Positions 40,423 through 55,486 are shown, counted from the stretch's first letter. The stretch: 64,000 bases of DNA from Pseudomonadota bacterium (GCA_023388355.1 JAEWGI010000019.1:62001-126000); one strand, 5' to 3'. Notes: generated from the sequence alone by a model not told the origin. Program-made: numbers and translations.

Positions 40423-41778
40423 ATGCATGTCGCAATCTTCGGAACCGGCTATGTCGGCCTGGTCAGCGGCACCTGCCTGGCCGAAGTGGGCCACGATGTG
40501 GTCTGCGTGGACATCGACCAGGACAAGATCGACGGCCTCGGCCGCGGCGTGGTGCCCATTTACGAGCCTGGCCTCGAGCCGATGGTCAGGGACAACCACG
40601 CCGCCGGCCGGCTGAAGTTCACCACCGATGCCGCAGCGGCGGTGGCCGCTGCGGAGATCATTTTTATCGCGGTGGGCACCCCGCCGGACGAGGACGGCAG
40701 CGCCGACCTGCAGTACGTGCTGGCGGTGGCGCGCACCATCGGCCGCCATCTGCAGGCATCGGCGATCGTGGTCGGCAAGTCGACCGTGCCGGTCGGCACC
40801 GGCGATCGGGTGCGCGAGGCGATCGCGGCGGAACTGGCCGCTCGCGGGGTGGACCACGCCTTCGACGTGGTCTCCAACCCCGAGTTCCTGAAGGAGGGCG
40901 CCGCGGTCGAGGACTGCATGCGCCCGGACCGGATCGTGATCGGCAGCGCCGACCCGGCGTCGGTCGAGCGCCTGCGCAAGCTGTATGCGCCGTTCAACCG
41001 CAACCACGACCGGATCGTGGCCATGGACGTGCGTTCGGCCGAGCTGACCAAGTACGCGGCCAACGCGATGCTGGCGACCAAGATCAGCTTCATGAACGAG
41101 ATTGCGGGGATCGCGGAGAAGGTCGGCGCCGACGTGGAGCTGGTGCGCAAGGGCATCGGCTCGGACCCGCGCATCGGCTGGCATTTCATCTACCCGGGTG
41201 CCGGCTACGGCGGGTCGTGCTTCCCCAAGGACGTGCAGGCCCTGGCCCGCACCGCGACCCGGTGCGGGCATGAGCCGCTGCTGCTCAACGCGGTGGAGGC
41301 CGTGAACGACCGCCAGAAGGGGCATCTGTTCGACCTGATCGTGCGCCACTACGGCGATGCCGGCGCGCTGCGCGGCAAGACGATCGCGCTGTGGGGGCTG
41401 GCGTTCAAGCCCGATACCGACGACATGCGCGAGGCCTCGAGCCGGCGCCTGCTGCAGCAGCTGTGGGACGCGGGCGCGCGGGTGCGCGCGTTCGATCCCG
41501 AAGCCCGCGACGAGGCCCGGCGCATCTACGGCGACCGCGACGACCTGGCGCTGTGCGCAAGCGCGGAGGAAGCCCTGCAGGGTGCCGATGCGCTGGTCGT
41601 GGTCACCGAGTGGAAGCAGTTCCGCAGCCTTGACTGCGCGCTCCTGTGCCAGACGCTGGCCGATGCGGTGGTGTTCGACGGCCGCAATCTCTACGAGCCC
41701 GGGGATCTCGAGGCCGAAGGCATCGCCTACTGGGCGATCGGCCGCGGGCGCTCGATCCTGGAGGATGCGGCGCGATGA
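40423..41778 (+). CDS. ugd: UDP-glucose 6-dehydrogenase
   Basis: A 451-residue enzyme that oxidises UDP-glucose to UDP-glucuronate for exopolysaccharide and LPS precursors. The NAD motif [20 protein letters not shown] is at the N-terminus, [17 protein letters not shown] in the middle, and the catalytic Cys266 in [27 protein letters not shown] marks the C-terminal UDP-binding domain. GGAAGGGA precedes the ATG. The stop overlaps the slyX start (ATGA). Confidence 0.97.
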   Translation: MHVAIFGTGYVGLVSGTCLAEVGHDVVCVDIDQDKIDGLGRGVVPIYEPGLEPMVRDNHAAGRLKFTTDAAAAVAAAEIIFIAVGTPPDEDGSADLQYVLAVARTIGRHLQASAIVVGKSTVPVGTGDRVREAIAAELAARGVDHAFDVVSNPEFLKEGAAVEDCMRPDRIVIGSADPASVERLRKLYAPFNRNHDRIVAMDVRSAELTKYAANAMLATKISFMNEIAGIAEKVGADVELVRKGIGSDPRIGWHFIYPGAGYGGSCFPKDVQALARTATRCGHEPLLLNAVEAVNDRQKGHLFDLIVRHYGDAGALRGKTIALWGLAFKPDTDDMREASSRRLLQQLWDAGARVRAFDPEARDEARRIYGDRDDLALCASAEEALQGADALVVVTEWKQFRSLDCALLCQTLADAVVFDGRNLYEPGDLEAEGIAYWAIGRGRSILEDAAR

Positions 41779-41990
41779 GCGCGGCGCTCGAGCAGCGGGT
41801 GGTGGAGCTGGAAACGCGGCTGGCGTTCCAGGAGCAGACGATCGCCGAACTGAACGAAGCCCTCACCGCGATGCGGCTGGAGGCGGCGGGTACGGCCGAA
41901 CTGTTGAAGCGCATGCTCGAGGACCTGAAACTCACCCGTGGCGACGGGCCAGGCGATCCCGCGCTCGAGCCGCCGCCGCCGCATTACTGA
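41775..41990 (+). CDS. slyX: SlyX family protein
   Basis: A 71-residue, coiled-coil protein ([26 protein letters not shown]) ending in the typical PPPHY. SlyX proteins are small, widespread in gammaproteobacteria and of unknown function. The ATG overlaps the ugd stop by four bases. Confidence 0.92.
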   Translation: MSAALEQRVVELETRLAFQEQTIAELNEALTAMRLEAAGTAELLKRMLEDLKLTRGDGPGDPALEPPPPHY

Positions 41991-42014
41991 CCGTCGAAAG
42001 AACCCGGGCAAGCC

Positions 42015-42629
42015 ATGAGCGATACCCTGCGCGACCAGCTGTTGGGACTGGGCTTCAAGCCCGCGCCGAAGCCCGCGCCGCGGCCGGCACGCAACAAGCC
42101 GGCGGCGCCGCGCGCCGATGGCCCGCGCCAGCCGCACGGCGCCCGCCCGGCGGGCGCGGCGAAGAAGCCGGCGCGCAAGGGCGAGCGCGCCGCGCGCAGC
42201 CGCGAGGACATCGACCTGGCCAAGGCCTACGCCATCCGCGCCCAGCGCGAGAAGGACGAGCGGGTGCGGGCCGAGCGCGCACGCCAGGAGGAAGCGCGGC
42301 TGCGGCGCGAGGCGCGGGCGAAGCTCGAGGCCTTCCTGCAGGGGCGGGTGCTCAACGACCCGGCGGCCGAGATCGCCCGCCACTTTCCCTACGGCGGCAA
42401 GATCAAGCGCATCTACGTCAATCCCGAACAGCTGCGGGCGCTCAACGGCGGCGAGCTTGGCGTGGTCCAGCTCAACGGCCGCTATTGCCTGGTCGCCGCC
42501 GCCGACCTGGCCGAAGCCGAAACGATCTTCCCCGCGGCGGTGGCGCTGAAGGTCGACCCGGCCGCGCCGGCGGACGAGAACCCGTACGCGGACCCGAAAT
42601 TCCAGGTGCCGGATGACCTGGTCTGGTAG
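42015..42629 (+). CDS. DUF2058 (YaiL-like) nucleoprotein-type protein
   Basis: A 204-residue protein. It begins DTLRDQLLGLGFK, followed by a Pro/Ala/Lys/Arg-rich disordered region (about 15-60), a long charged helix (AKAYAIRAQREKDERVRAERARQEEARLRREARAKLE in outline, about 70-105) and a C-terminal globular part (HFPYGGKIKRIYVNPEQLRALNGGELGVVQLNGRYCLV in outline). This is the DUF2058/YaiL layout. Its function is unknown; the basic regions suggest nucleic acid contact. Confidence 0.9.
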   Translation: MSDTLRDQLLGLGFKPAPKPAPRPARNKPAAPRADGPRQPHGARPAGAAKKPARKGERAARSREDIDLAKAYAIRAQREKDERVRAERARQEEARLRREARAKLEAFLQGRVLNDPAAEIARHFPYGGKIKRIYVNPEQLRALNGGELGVVQLNGRYCLVAAADLAEAETIFPAAVALKVDPAAPADENPYADPKFQVPDDLVW

Positions 42630-42697
42630 CGCCGCCGCGCAGATGACGCCACCGGGGCGGCTTCAGCGCCGCAACCCCGGACCAGCGCAGCGCATCC

Positions 42698-42760
42698 GGG
42701 ACCGGTGCACTTCGCCACCGGTCCCCGCCGCGGGTGGACCCGGCTGCGGCCTTCGGCCGC
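42698..42760. terminator. Paired stem-loops between convergent DUF2058 and metH genes
   Basis: The first stem is GGGACCGGTG/CACCGGTCCC (42698-42707, 42716-42725) with an 8-base loop. The second is GCGGCC-TTC-GGCCGC (42746-42760). They lie in the 156-bp convergent gap and could end both transcripts. Neither has a T-run. Confidence 0.5.
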
Positions 42761-42785
42761 GTCCGGGCAGCGCGACCCTCGGCGT

Positions 42786-45575
<2,790 letters not shown>

Positions 45576-45600
45576 GGGCATGCCTGGAAAGCGGGAACGG

Positions 45601-45711
45601 CGTCATCCCCGCGGCTTTCGGCGGATGCATGGCTGGCCATGCGGGGATCCCGTGTCCGGGAAGCGTTGCGCGGCAAAGGCGCCGGGTCCCCGCCTGCGCG
45701 GGGACGACGGA
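45601..45711. repeat. REP-like palindromic sequence between the metH halves
   Basis: CGTCATCCCCGC opens and GCGGGGATCCCG (45641-45652) closes a first imperfect palindrome. GTCCCCGC-CTGC-GCGGGGAC (45686-45705) is a second, perfect one. Related fragments occur at 58861-58881 (CCCCGCCTGCGCGGGG) and about 63750-63772 (TCATTCCCGCGTGGGCGGGAA). It fills most of the 166-bp space between the two metH genes. Confidence 0.7.
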
Positions 45712-45741
45712 GGGTTGCGGGCGGCGGGTTGCGCTGGCCGG

Positions 45742-46838
<1,097 letters not shown>

Positions 46839-46842
<4 letters not shown>

Positions 46843-47810
46843 GCCGCGCTCCTGTTCTTCCCGGGGTCCCGGGTCCCGGGTCCCGGCTTCATCGCAATCA
46901 TCGAAATCACCTCGAAATGCGGCGGCCGCTTCTCGCGCGTCACCGTTTCGGCGTTGAGCAGGTCCAGTCCGGCGCGGGCGACGAAGCGGCGCAGGTCCTT
47001 GTCGCTGAAGCCCAGGTTGGCGTGACCATAGGCCTGGACCACGTTCTGGTGTTCGTGCCGGGCCAGGCTCGACAGCAGCAGGCGTCCGCCCGGGCGCAGC
47101 ACGCGCGCGGCGTCGGCCACCGCCTGCGCCGGCTTGTCGGCATAGGTCAGCGCGTGCATCAGCACCACCAGGTCGAACTCGGCATCGCCGAAGGGCAGGG
47201 CGTGCATGTCGCCCTCGACCACCTCGACGTTGCGGAACCGGCGCAGCCGCTCGGCCGCGGCCGCGACCACGCGCTTGCTGCTGTCCACGCACACGTAGCG
47301 GTGCGCGTGCGGGGCCAGCAGTTCGGCCAGCACGCCGTCGCCCGAGGCGATGTCGAGCACGTCGCCGGTTTCCAGCAGCGGCAGCGCGCTGCGCGCCATC
47401 GCCTCCCAGGTGCGGCCCGGCGAGTAGTGGCGCTCCATGTCGCCGGCCACCGAGTCGGCCCAGTTCTGGTCGGCTGCGCGCATCGCCAGCACCCCGGCCA
47501 CGCGCTCGGCGTCCTGGCGCAGCAGCGGATCGTCGCTGCCGGTGGACAGCGCCTGCCACAGCGCGCGCTGGGCCGGGTCGAGCGACTCGTGGTCGAAGCG
47601 GTAGTAGGCGGACACCCCGGCGCGGCGGTCGCGCACCAGGCCGGCGTCCTTGAGCTTGGCCAGGTGGGTCGACACGCGCGGCTGGGCCAGGCGGGTGATC
47701 GCGGAGAGTTCGGCCACGGTCAGCTCCTCACCCTCCAGCAGCGCCAGCAGGCGCACCCGGGTGGGGTCGGCCAGCACCTTGAGCCGGGCCGACCAGGCTT
47801 CGAGGTCCAT
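46839..47810 (-). CDS. ArsR-family regulator fused to a SAM-dependent methyltransferase domain
   Basis: A 323-residue fusion. Residues 1-90 form an ArsR winged helix ([46 protein letters not shown]) without the metal-binding Cys of arsenic sensors. Residues about 130-310 form a class I methyltransferase fold ([52 protein letters not shown]). Coupled to metH and preceded by a matching dyad, it probably senses S-adenosylmethionine or S-adenosylhomocysteine and represses methionine-cycle genes, as described for SahR-type ArsR regulators. Ligand and binding are inferred. Confidence 0.88.
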
Positions 47811-47812
47811 AC

Positions 47813-47867
47813 ATATCTCCGTATCGCGATACAAAGATATTGTCCCGGCAGCGCTGTCGGGCGTCAA
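47813..47867 (-). promoter_or_regulatory. Promoter and 28-bp dyad operator of the arsR-metH operon
   Basis: On the minus strand TTGACG (47862-47867) and GACAAT (47839-47844) are spaced by 17 bp. Directly downstream is a dyad at 47813-47840: outer arms ATATCT/AGATAT and a central 12-bp palindrome GTATCGCGATAC, mismatched at only two base pairs. It covers the start of transcription and the GGAGAT ribosome-binding site. This suits repression by the ArsR-type product encoded next. Confidence 0.78.
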
Positions 47868-47974
47868 GCCGCGCCGGTTGTGCCGTCTGACGCGTGCGCG
47901 GTGAAGAAAAGCGCATGGGGTTCGCCGCGACGCCCGGCTACAATTACGTTTCGCCAGAAACAAACGAGGCCGTC

Positions 47975-49123
<1,149 letters not shown>

Positions 49124-49239
49124 GCCCGGCCGTGTCCCTGTGCCGCCGCGCCAGGTGCCTCCCCCGCCCCGACACGGGAGGCGGCGCGCTTGCCGCCAGC
49201 CTGTCCCGCGCGCGCCGCGAGCGCAGCGCACCGTCCCCT

Positions 49240-49265
49240 GGCCCGCGTGGGAACGCGGGCCTTTT
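49240..49265 (+). terminator. Intrinsic-terminator-like hairpin in the gdh leader
   Basis: GGCCCGCGT-GGGA-ACGCGGGCC followed by TTTT is the best intrinsic terminator in the window. It ends 21 bases before the gdh ATG. Upstream, GCCTCCC (49157-49163) pairs with GGGAGGC (49176-49182) and GGCGGC with GCCGCC nearby, so alternative folds are possible. It ends the acyl-CoA dehydrogenase transcript or attenuates gdh. Confidence 0.75.
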
Positions 49266-49286
49266 CGCATCCGGAGCCCCTCCGAC

Positions 49287-52200
49287 ATGAGCCCCGCCAA
49301 ACCGACCCGGGCCACGGCCCGCAAGCCCGTCGCCACCAGATCCGGTTCGCGCAAGGCGCAAGCCGGCACGCTCGAGCCCATCTTCGCAGCGGTGCGCAAG
49401 CGCGCCGGCAAGTCCGCGCAGGACGATGCCGGCACCTTCGCCGGCGCCTTCTACCGGCGCCTGACCGAAGACGAACTGCCGATGCACAGCGTCGAGGGCT
49501 GGGCCGCGCTGGCCACTGACCTGCTCGAGTTCATCCGCCGTCGCAAGGCCGGCACCGTCAAGGTGCGCCTGTTCAACCCGGGCCTGCGTTCGCACGGCTG
49601 GGAGTCGCCGCACACCGTGCTGCAGATCGTCAACGACGACATGCCGTTCCTCGTGGATTCGGTGACCATGGCGCTGGCCGTGCAGGGCGTGGGCGTGCAC
49701 GTGCTGGGCCATCCCGTGATCCAGATCGCGCGTGACAGGTCCGGGCGCCTGGTGGCGGTGGGCGAGGGCGAGACCGAGTCGGTGATGCACCTGGAGATCG
49801 ATCGCCAGACCGCCGAGGGCATGGCTGCGGTGGAGTCGGCGGTGGTCGACGTGCTCGACGACGTGCGTGCGATCGTGCGCGACTGGCCGCAGATGCGCGA
49901 CCGGATGCGTGAGGTGGCCGACGACCTGTCCAGCCGGCGCCTGCCGCTGGACGACGCCGGGCGCGGCGAGGCGCAGGAATTCCTGCGCTGGGCCGCCGAC
50001 GACCACTTCACCTTCTTCGGCTACCGCGAGTACCAGCTGCGCCGCAAGGGCGGCCAGGAGCTGCTGGTGCCGGTGGAGGGCAGCGGCCTGGGCCTGCTGC
50101 GCGGTGAAGGCGATGCCGCCGGGCGGCCGCTCAAGTCGCTGGCCGCGCACCGCATGAGCACCGACGGGAACGCGGAGGCGCTGGTGCTGACCAAGACCAA
50201 CGCGCGCTCGACCGTGCACCGTCCCGGCTACATGGACTACATCGGCGTGCTGGGCTTCGACGGCAAGGGGCGCGCGGTGTCCGAACAGCGCTTCCTCGGC
50301 CTTTACACCTCCAGCGCCTACAACCGACGGCCCTGGGACATCCCGCTGGTGCGCGGCCGCTACGCGCACGTGATGGAGCAATCCGGGCTCAAGCCCACCG
50401 GCCACAGCGGCAAGGCGCTCAAGCACATCCTCGAGACCCTGCCGCGCGACGAGCTGTTCCAGTCCAGCGCCGAGGAGCTGCATCGCCTGGCCACCGGCGT
50501 GCTGGGCCTGCAGGAGCGGGTGCGCAGCCGCCTGTTCCTGCGCCGCGACCGCTACGGACGCTTCTACTCGGTGCTGGCCTACGTGCCGCGCGATCGCTTC
50601 AGCACCGAGGTGCGCCACCGCATCGAGGCGATGCTGCGGCGCGTGCTGCATGCCGACCATGTCGACGCGGCCGTGTCGATCAGCGAATCGCCGCTGGCCC
50701 AGGTGCACCTGATCGTGCGCCCGCGACCGGACGAGCCGTTCGAGGTCGACCAGGCGCAGCTCCAGCGCGAGCTTGCCGCGATCGTGCGCAACTGGCAGGA
50801 CGACCTGCGCGACGAACTGGTCGCGCGCCACGGCGAGGAGCAGGGGCTGGCGCTGGCCGCGCGCTACGGTCGCGCGCTGCCCGCCGGCTACATCGAGAAC
50901 GCCACTCCGGCCATCGCCGCCACCGACGTGGAGCGCCTGGCCGCGCTGGACCAGGACCACCGGCTGCAGCTGAGCCTGCAGCAGTCGCCGCACGCGATGC
51001 CGGGCGAGGGCGCGCTGCGCTTCAAGCTCTACGGCAGGCATGACGACATTCCGCTGTCGGACGCGCTGCCGATGATGGAGAACCTGGGCCTGCGCGTGAT
51101 CACCGAACATCCCTACCGGATCGAGGTGGACGGGGCGGCGGTGTTCATCCAGGACTTCGAGGTCGAGTCCTGCGTGCCGGGGCTCGATGTCGAGCGCGCC
51201 GGCGCCGATTTCGGCGAAGCCTTCGCCCGCACCTGGGGCGGCGATGCCGAGAACGACGGGCTCAACCGGCTGGTGCTGGCGGCATCGCTGGACTGGCGCC
51301 AGGTGGCGCTGCTGCGCGGCTACGCGCGCTACCTGCAGCAGGTGGGCGTGCCGTTCTCGCAGAGCTATGTCGAGGACACGTTTGCCGGAAATCCGCTGAT
51401 CGCGCGGCTGCTGGTGGAGCTGTTCGAGGCGCGCTTCGATCCTGCCGTCGACGGTAGGCGCAAGGGCGAGGATGCCGGCGCCGCGCGCCTGGCCGCGCAC
51501 CTGCAGGCGATGGCCGGCGGCGACGAGGCCTGCATAGCCCTGCTCAGGCCGGTGCTCGACGCACGCGGCCGCGGCCGCGACGAACGCTGCGAGGCCACGC
51601 GCGTCGCGATCCGCGCGCTGCTGGACAAGGTCTCCAGCCTCGACGAGGACCGCATCCTGCGCAGCTTCATGGGCGTGATCGACGCCACCCTGCGCACCAG
51701 CTACTACCAGCGCAGCGGCGATGGCGGCCATCTCGAAACCATCGCCTTCAAGTTCGATCCGGCCAGCGTGCCCGATCTGCCGAAGCCCAGGCCCTATCGC
51801 GAGATCTTCGTCTACGGCCCGCGCATCGAAGGCACCCACCTGCGCTTCGGGCCGGTGGCGCGCGGCGGCCTGCGCTGGTCCGACCGGCGCGAGGATTTCC
51901 GCACCGAGGTGCTGGGCCTGGTCAAGGCGCAGATGGTCAAGAACACGGTGATCGTGCCGGTCGGCTCCAAGGGCGGCTTCATCGTCAAGCGTCCGCCGGC
52001 CGGCGGCGATCGCGACGCGCTGTTCGCCGAGGGCGTGGCCTGCTACCGCCTGTTCATCAGCGGCATGCTCGACATCACCGACAACATCGTCGACGGCAAG
52101 GTGGTGCCGCCGCGCGACGTGGTGCGCCACGACCAGGACGACCCCTACCTGGTGGTCGCCGCCGACAAGGGCACCGCGACCTTCTCCGACACCGCCAACG

Positions 52201-54257
52201 CCATCGCCCGTGAATACGGCTTCTGGCTCGACGACGCCTTCGCCTCCGGCGGCTCGGTCGGCTACGACCACAAGGGCATGGGCATTACCGCACGCGGCGC
52301 CTGGGAGTCGGTCAAGCGCCACTTCCGCGCCCTGGGCCACGACTCGCAGTCGCAGGACTTCACCTGCGTGGGCGTCGGCGACATGTCCGGCGACGTGTTC
52401 GGCAACGGCATGCTGCTGTCGAAGCACATCCGGCTGGTGGCGGCGTTCGACCACCGCCACGTGTTCATCGATCCGGATCCGGACGCGGCGCGCTCCTGGG
52501 AGGAGCGTGCGCGCCTGTTCAAGGTGCCGCGTTCGAGCTGGGCGGATTACGACGCGAAGCTGATCTCGAAGGGCGGCGGCGTGTATCCGCGCTCGCTCAA
52601 GTCGATCGAGATCTCGCCGCAGGCGCGCGAGGCGCTGGGCCTGCCCGAGGGCACGACCGCGATGGCGCCCAACGCGCTGCTCCCGGCGATCCTGCGCGCG
52701 CCGGTCGACCTGCTCTGGAACGGCGGCATCGGCACCTACGTCAAGGGCAGCGCCGAACAGCATGCCGACGTCGGCGACCGCGCCAACAACGCGATCCGCG
52801 TCGATGGCCGCGACCTGCGGTGCAAGGTGGTGGGCGAGGGCGGCAACCTCGGCATGACCCAGCTCGGCCGGATCGAGGCCGCGCAGCACGGCGCCCTGCT
52901 CAACACCGACTTCATCGACAACTCCGCCGGCGTGGACACCTCCGACCACGAGGTCAACATCAAGATCCTGCTCAACGCCCAGGTGCGCGACGGCAAGCTC
53001 GGGATGGACGCGCGCAACAGGCTGCTGGCCTCGATGACCGACGAGGTCGCGCAGCTGGTGCTGTGGGACAACTACCGCCAGAACCAGGCCATCAGCCTGA
53101 TGGAGCGCATGAGCGTGGCGCGGCTGGGCTCCAAGGAGCATTTCATCCGCACCATGGAGCAGCGCGGCCTGCTCGACCGCCAGATCGAATACCTGCCCTC
53201 GGATGCCGAGATCGCCGAGCGCAAGGCGCGCGGGCAGGGCCTGGTGCGGCCGGAGCTTGCGGTGCTGCTGTCGTATTCGAAGCTGGTCGCGTTCGACGAA
53301 CTGGTCCAGTCCGACGTGCCCGAGGACGCCTACCTCTCGCGCGAGCTGCAGCGCTACTTTCCCGGGCCGCTGCAGAAGAAGTACGCCCAGGCGATGGAGC
53401 AGCACCCGCTCAAGCGCGAGATCATCGCCAGCGCGGTCACCAACACCATGATCAACCGCATGGGCGCGACTTTCCTGCTGCGCATGCAGGAGGACAGTGG
53501 CCGCAGCGTCGGCGACGTCGCCAAGGCCTTCACCATCACCCGCGAAACCCTGGAGGCGCGCGCGCTGTGGGTGGAGATCGACGCGCTCGACGGCAAGGTC
53601 GCCGAGTCGGTGCAGATCGACGCCCTGCTGGTGATCTGGAACCTGCAGCGCTCGTTCACCCGCTGGCTGCTCTCGCGCCCCGGCGCGATTCCCGACATCA
53701 CCACCGCCGTGCAGCGCTACCACAACGGTTTCCGCGATATCCGCGCCGGCGACGGCATCCTGCCCGACTCGATGCGCCCCGGCTACGAGGCCAGCCTGGC
53801 CGACTGGCTCGACAAGGGCGTGCCGGCCGAACTTGCCGGCCAGCTTGCCGCGCTGCCCTACCTGGAGCCATGCAGCGACATCATCGAGCTGGCCACCGAG
53901 CGCAAGCGTCGCCCGGTGGACGTGGCCAGGCTGCACTTCCGCGTCGGCGAGGCGTTGCGCGTGCCCTGGCTGACCGAGCAGATCGACGCCCTGCAGGTCG
54001 ACGGCCGCTGGCACGCCGTGGCCCGCGGCGTGCTGCGCGATGAGCTGGCCGCGCAGCAGCGCGCCATCGTCGGCCAGGTGCTGGGGATGCGCGGCGACAG
54101 CGCCGAAGCCAAGGTCGCCCACTGGCTTGAACGCGACGACCCGACCCTGCGCTTCACCCTGGCCATGCTGACTGAACTGGCCGCGCAGAAGACGCTCGAC
54201 TATCCCACCGCCTCGGTCGCCGTCCAGCGCCTCTCGCAGCTCGCCCAGCGCGGCTGA
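49287..54257 (+). CDS. gdhB: NAD-specific glutamate dehydrogenase, large (180-kDa) class
   Basis: A 1656-residue enzyme deaminating glutamate to 2-oxoglutarate with NAD. It has a long N-terminal regulatory region (ACT-like segments around residues 90-500) before the catalytic core: VGSKGGFIVKRPP (lysine of GSKGG near residue 895), GYDHKGMGITARGAWESVKRH, the NAD-site GVGDMSGDVFGNGMLLS and GEGGNLGMTQLGRIE, then a helical C-terminus. The basic N-terminal stretch (residues 2-30) is low in complexity. GGAG stands ten bases before the ATG. With sucAB-lpd and gltS nearby it links glutamate use to the TCA cycle. Confidence 0.96.
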   Translation: MSPAKPTRATARKPVATRSGSRKAQAGTLEPIFAAVRKRAGKSAQDDAGTFAGAFYRRLTEDELPMHSVEGWAALATDLLEFIRRRKAGTVKVRLFNPGLRSHGWESPHTVLQIVNDDMPFLVDSVTMALAVQGVGVHVLGHPVIQIARDRSGRLVAVGEGETESVMHLEIDRQTAEGMAAVESAVVDVLDDVRAIVRDWPQMRDRMREVADDLSSRRLPLDDAGRGEAQEFLRWAADDHFTFFGYREYQLRRKGGQELLVPVEGSGLGLLRGEGDAAGRPLKSLAAHRMSTDGNAEALVLTKTNARSTVHRPGYMDYIGVLGFDGKGRAVSEQRFLGLYTSSAYNRRPWDIPLVRGRYAHVMEQSGLKPTGHSGKALKHILETLPRDELFQSSAEELHRLATGVLGLQERVRSRLFLRRDRYGRFYSVLAYVPRDRFSTEVRHRIEAMLRRVLHADHVDAAVSISESPLAQVHLIVRPRPDEPFEVDQAQLQRELAAIVRNWQDDLRDELVARHGEEQGLALAARYGRALPAGYIENATPAIAATDVERLAALDQDHRLQLSLQQSPHAMPGEGALRFKLYGRHDDIPLSDALPMMENLGLRVITEHPYRIEVDGAAVFIQDFEVESCVPGLDVERAGADFGEAFARTWGGDAENDGLNRLVLAASLDWRQVALLRGYARYLQQVGVPFSQSYVEDTFAGNPLIARLLVELFEARFDPAVDGRRKGEDAGAARLAAHLQAMAGGDEACIALLRPVLDARGRGRDERCEATRVAIRALLDKVSSLDEDRILRSFMGVIDATLRTSYYQRSGDGGHLETIAFKFDPASVPDLPKPRPYREIFVYGPRIEGTHLRFGPVARGGLRWSDRREDFRTEVLGLVKAQMVKNTVIVPVGSKGGFIVKRPPAGGDRDALFAEGVACYRLFISGMLDITDNIVDGKVVPPRDVVRHDQDDPYLVVAADKGTATFSDTANAIAREYGFWLDDAFASGGSVGYDHKGMGITARGAWESVKRHFRALGHDSQSQDFTCVGVGDMSGDVFGNGMLLSKHIRLVAAFDHRHVFIDPDPDAARSWEERARLFKVPRSSWADYDAKLISKGGGVYPRSLKSIEISPQAREALGLPEGTTAMAPNALLPAILRAPVDLLWNGGIGTYVKGSAEQHADVGDRANNAIRVDGRDLRCKVVGEGGNLGMTQLGRIEAAQHGALLNTDFIDNSAGVDTSDHEVNIKILLNAQVRDGKLGMDARNRLLASMTDEVAQLVLWDNYRQNQAISLMERMSVARLGSKEHFIRTMEQRGLLDRQIEYLPSDAEIAERKARGQGLVRPELAVLLSYSKLVAFDELVQSDVPEDAYLSRELQRYFPGPLQKKYAQAMEQHPLKREIIASAVTNTMINRMGATFLLRMQEDSGRSVGDVAKAFTITRETLEARALWVEIDALDGKVAESVQIDALLVIWNLQRSFTRWLLSRPGAIPDITTAVQRYHNGFRDIRAGDGILPDSMRPGYEASLADWLDKGVPAELAGQLAALPYLEPCSDIIELATERKRRPVDVARLHFRVGEALRVPWLTEQIDALQVDGRWHAVARGVLRDELAAQQRAIVGQVLGMRGDSAEAKVAHWLERDDPTLRFTLAMLTELAAQKTLDYPTASVAVQRLSQLAQRG

Positions 54258-54262
54258 GCACA

Positions 54263-54289
54263 CGACGGGCGGCCCACGGCCGCCCGTCG
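54263..54289 (+). terminator. Perfect stem-loop after gdh
   Basis: CGACGGGCGGCC-CAC-GGCCGCCCGTCG is a 12-bp perfect stem with a 3-base loop, 5 bases beyond the gdh stop. No T-run follows. The rest of the 150-bp gap to nadK has nothing recognised. Confidence 0.65.
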
Positions 54290-54407
54290 CCACCATCGAC
54301 CATCGACCGCCAACCGTCGAAGCGCCGCCCCGGCGCCAACCCCGCCAACCCGTCCCGCACACCTGTCCGGGTTATCCTGCTCCGCCACGCCGCGCACGGA
54401 GCCGCCG

Positions 54408-55178
54408 ATGACCACGACGCCCCGCATCGCCTTCCTCGCCAGCCAGACCGACGACGCCCAGCAGGCTCTGGACGCGCTCACCGCGCGCCACGGCCAGTGC
54501 GAGCCGGAGGAGGCCGACGTGCTGTGCGCGCTGGGCGGCGACGGCTTCATGCTGCAGACCCTGCATCGCCACGGCAGTCTCGGCAAACCCGTATTCGGCA
54601 TGAAGCTCGGCACCGTCGGCTTCCTGATGAACCAGCACCGCGAGGACGACCTGCTCGAACGCATCCGCGCCGCCGAGCCGGCCGTGCTGCATCCGCTGGA
54701 AATGATCGCCCAGACCGAATCCGGCGCCACCGTCGGCTCGCTCGCCTACAACGAGGTCTCGCTGCTGCGCCAGACCCGCCAGGCCGCGCACCTGTCGATC
54801 GAACTCAACGGCAAGCAGCGCCTGGACGAACTGATCGCCGATGGCGTGATGGTGGCCACCGGCGCCGGCAGCACCGCCTACAACTATTCCGCGCACGGCC
54901 CGATCCTGCCGCTGGGCGCCAACGTGATCGCGCTCACCCCGATCGCCGCCTTCCGCCCCCGCCGCTGGCGCGGCGCACTGCTGCGTTCGGACACCGAAGT
55001 GCGCTTCCGCGTCCTCGACCCGTACAAGCGCCCGGTCAGCGCCACCGCCGATTCGCACGAAGTGCGCGACGTGGTCGAAGTGACGATCCGCGAATCGCGC
55101 GAACGCATCGTCACCATGCTCTTCGACCCCGAGCACAACCTCGAAGAGCGCATCCTCAGCGAACAGTTCGAAGCCTGA
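54408..55178 (+). CDS. nadK: NAD kinase
   Basis: A 256-residue kinase that phosphorylates NAD to NADP. GGDGFML (residues 43-49) with catalytic Asp45 is the family signature; [22 protein letters not shown] and [15 protein letters not shown] bind NAD. Length is at the short end of the family, as usual in xanthomonads. GGAG precedes the ATG by six bases. Confidence 0.97.
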   Translation: MTTTPRIAFLASQTDDAQQALDALTARHGQCEPEEADVLCALGGDGFMLQTLHRHGSLGKPVFGMKLGTVGFLMNQHREDDLLERIRAAEPAVLHPLEMIAQTESGATVGSLAYNEVSLLRQTRQAAHLSIELNGKQRLDELIADGVMVATGAGSTAYNYSAHGPILPLGANVIALTPIAAFRPRRWRGALLRSDTEVRFRVLDPYKRPVSATADSHEVRDVVEVTIRESRERIVTMLFDPEHNLEERILSEQFEA

Positions 55179-55201
55179 AGCCGCAGCCTCCGCGAACAAA
55201 G

Positions 55202-55430
55202 CCCTCCCCTTCAAGGGGAGGGTTGGGAGGGGATGGTGTCGACTGGCGGGATCTGCCCGGCTGCAGCGTGGATGCACAGGGGAAAACCATCCCAACCCCG
55301 GCCCGTCCGGACCGGCGCAGCGCGCCGGGCGTTGGGTCGGCCTGAGCCGCAGTGCCGCTCAAGCATGCCGCCCTCACCCCCTTGAAGGGGAGGGGGTTGA
55401 ACGGGCCCCTTGAAGGGGAGGGAGGTGAAC
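55202..55430. repeat. Interrupted palindromic element, CCCTCCCC subtype
   Basis: The left half (CCCTCCCCTT/AAGGGGAGGG hairpin at 55202-55222, then GGGATGGTGTC) is intact. The right half starts ACCATCCCAACCCCGGCCC at 55286, is broken by about 75 bp of other GC-rich sequence, then resumes as CCCTTGAAGGGGAGGG. A further CCCCTTGAAGGGGAGGG follows at 55407-55423. It lies in the 308-bp gap between nadK and the 5'-nucleotidase gene, which holds no other gene. Confidence 0.8.
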
Positions 55431-55474
55431 GGCGTCCTCCGGCCCCCGTCTCACCCCCAGCGACACCCCCGCGC

Positions 55475-55480
55475 CATAAT
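55475..55480 (+). promoter_or_regulatory. -10 box of a probably leaderless transcript
   Basis: CATAAT ends six bases before the ATG at 55487, so transcription would start at or next to the A of the start codon. There is no Shine-Dalgarno between them (only a C-run). The -35 region is not recognisable. Confidence 0.5.
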
Positions 55481-55486
55481 CCCCCC

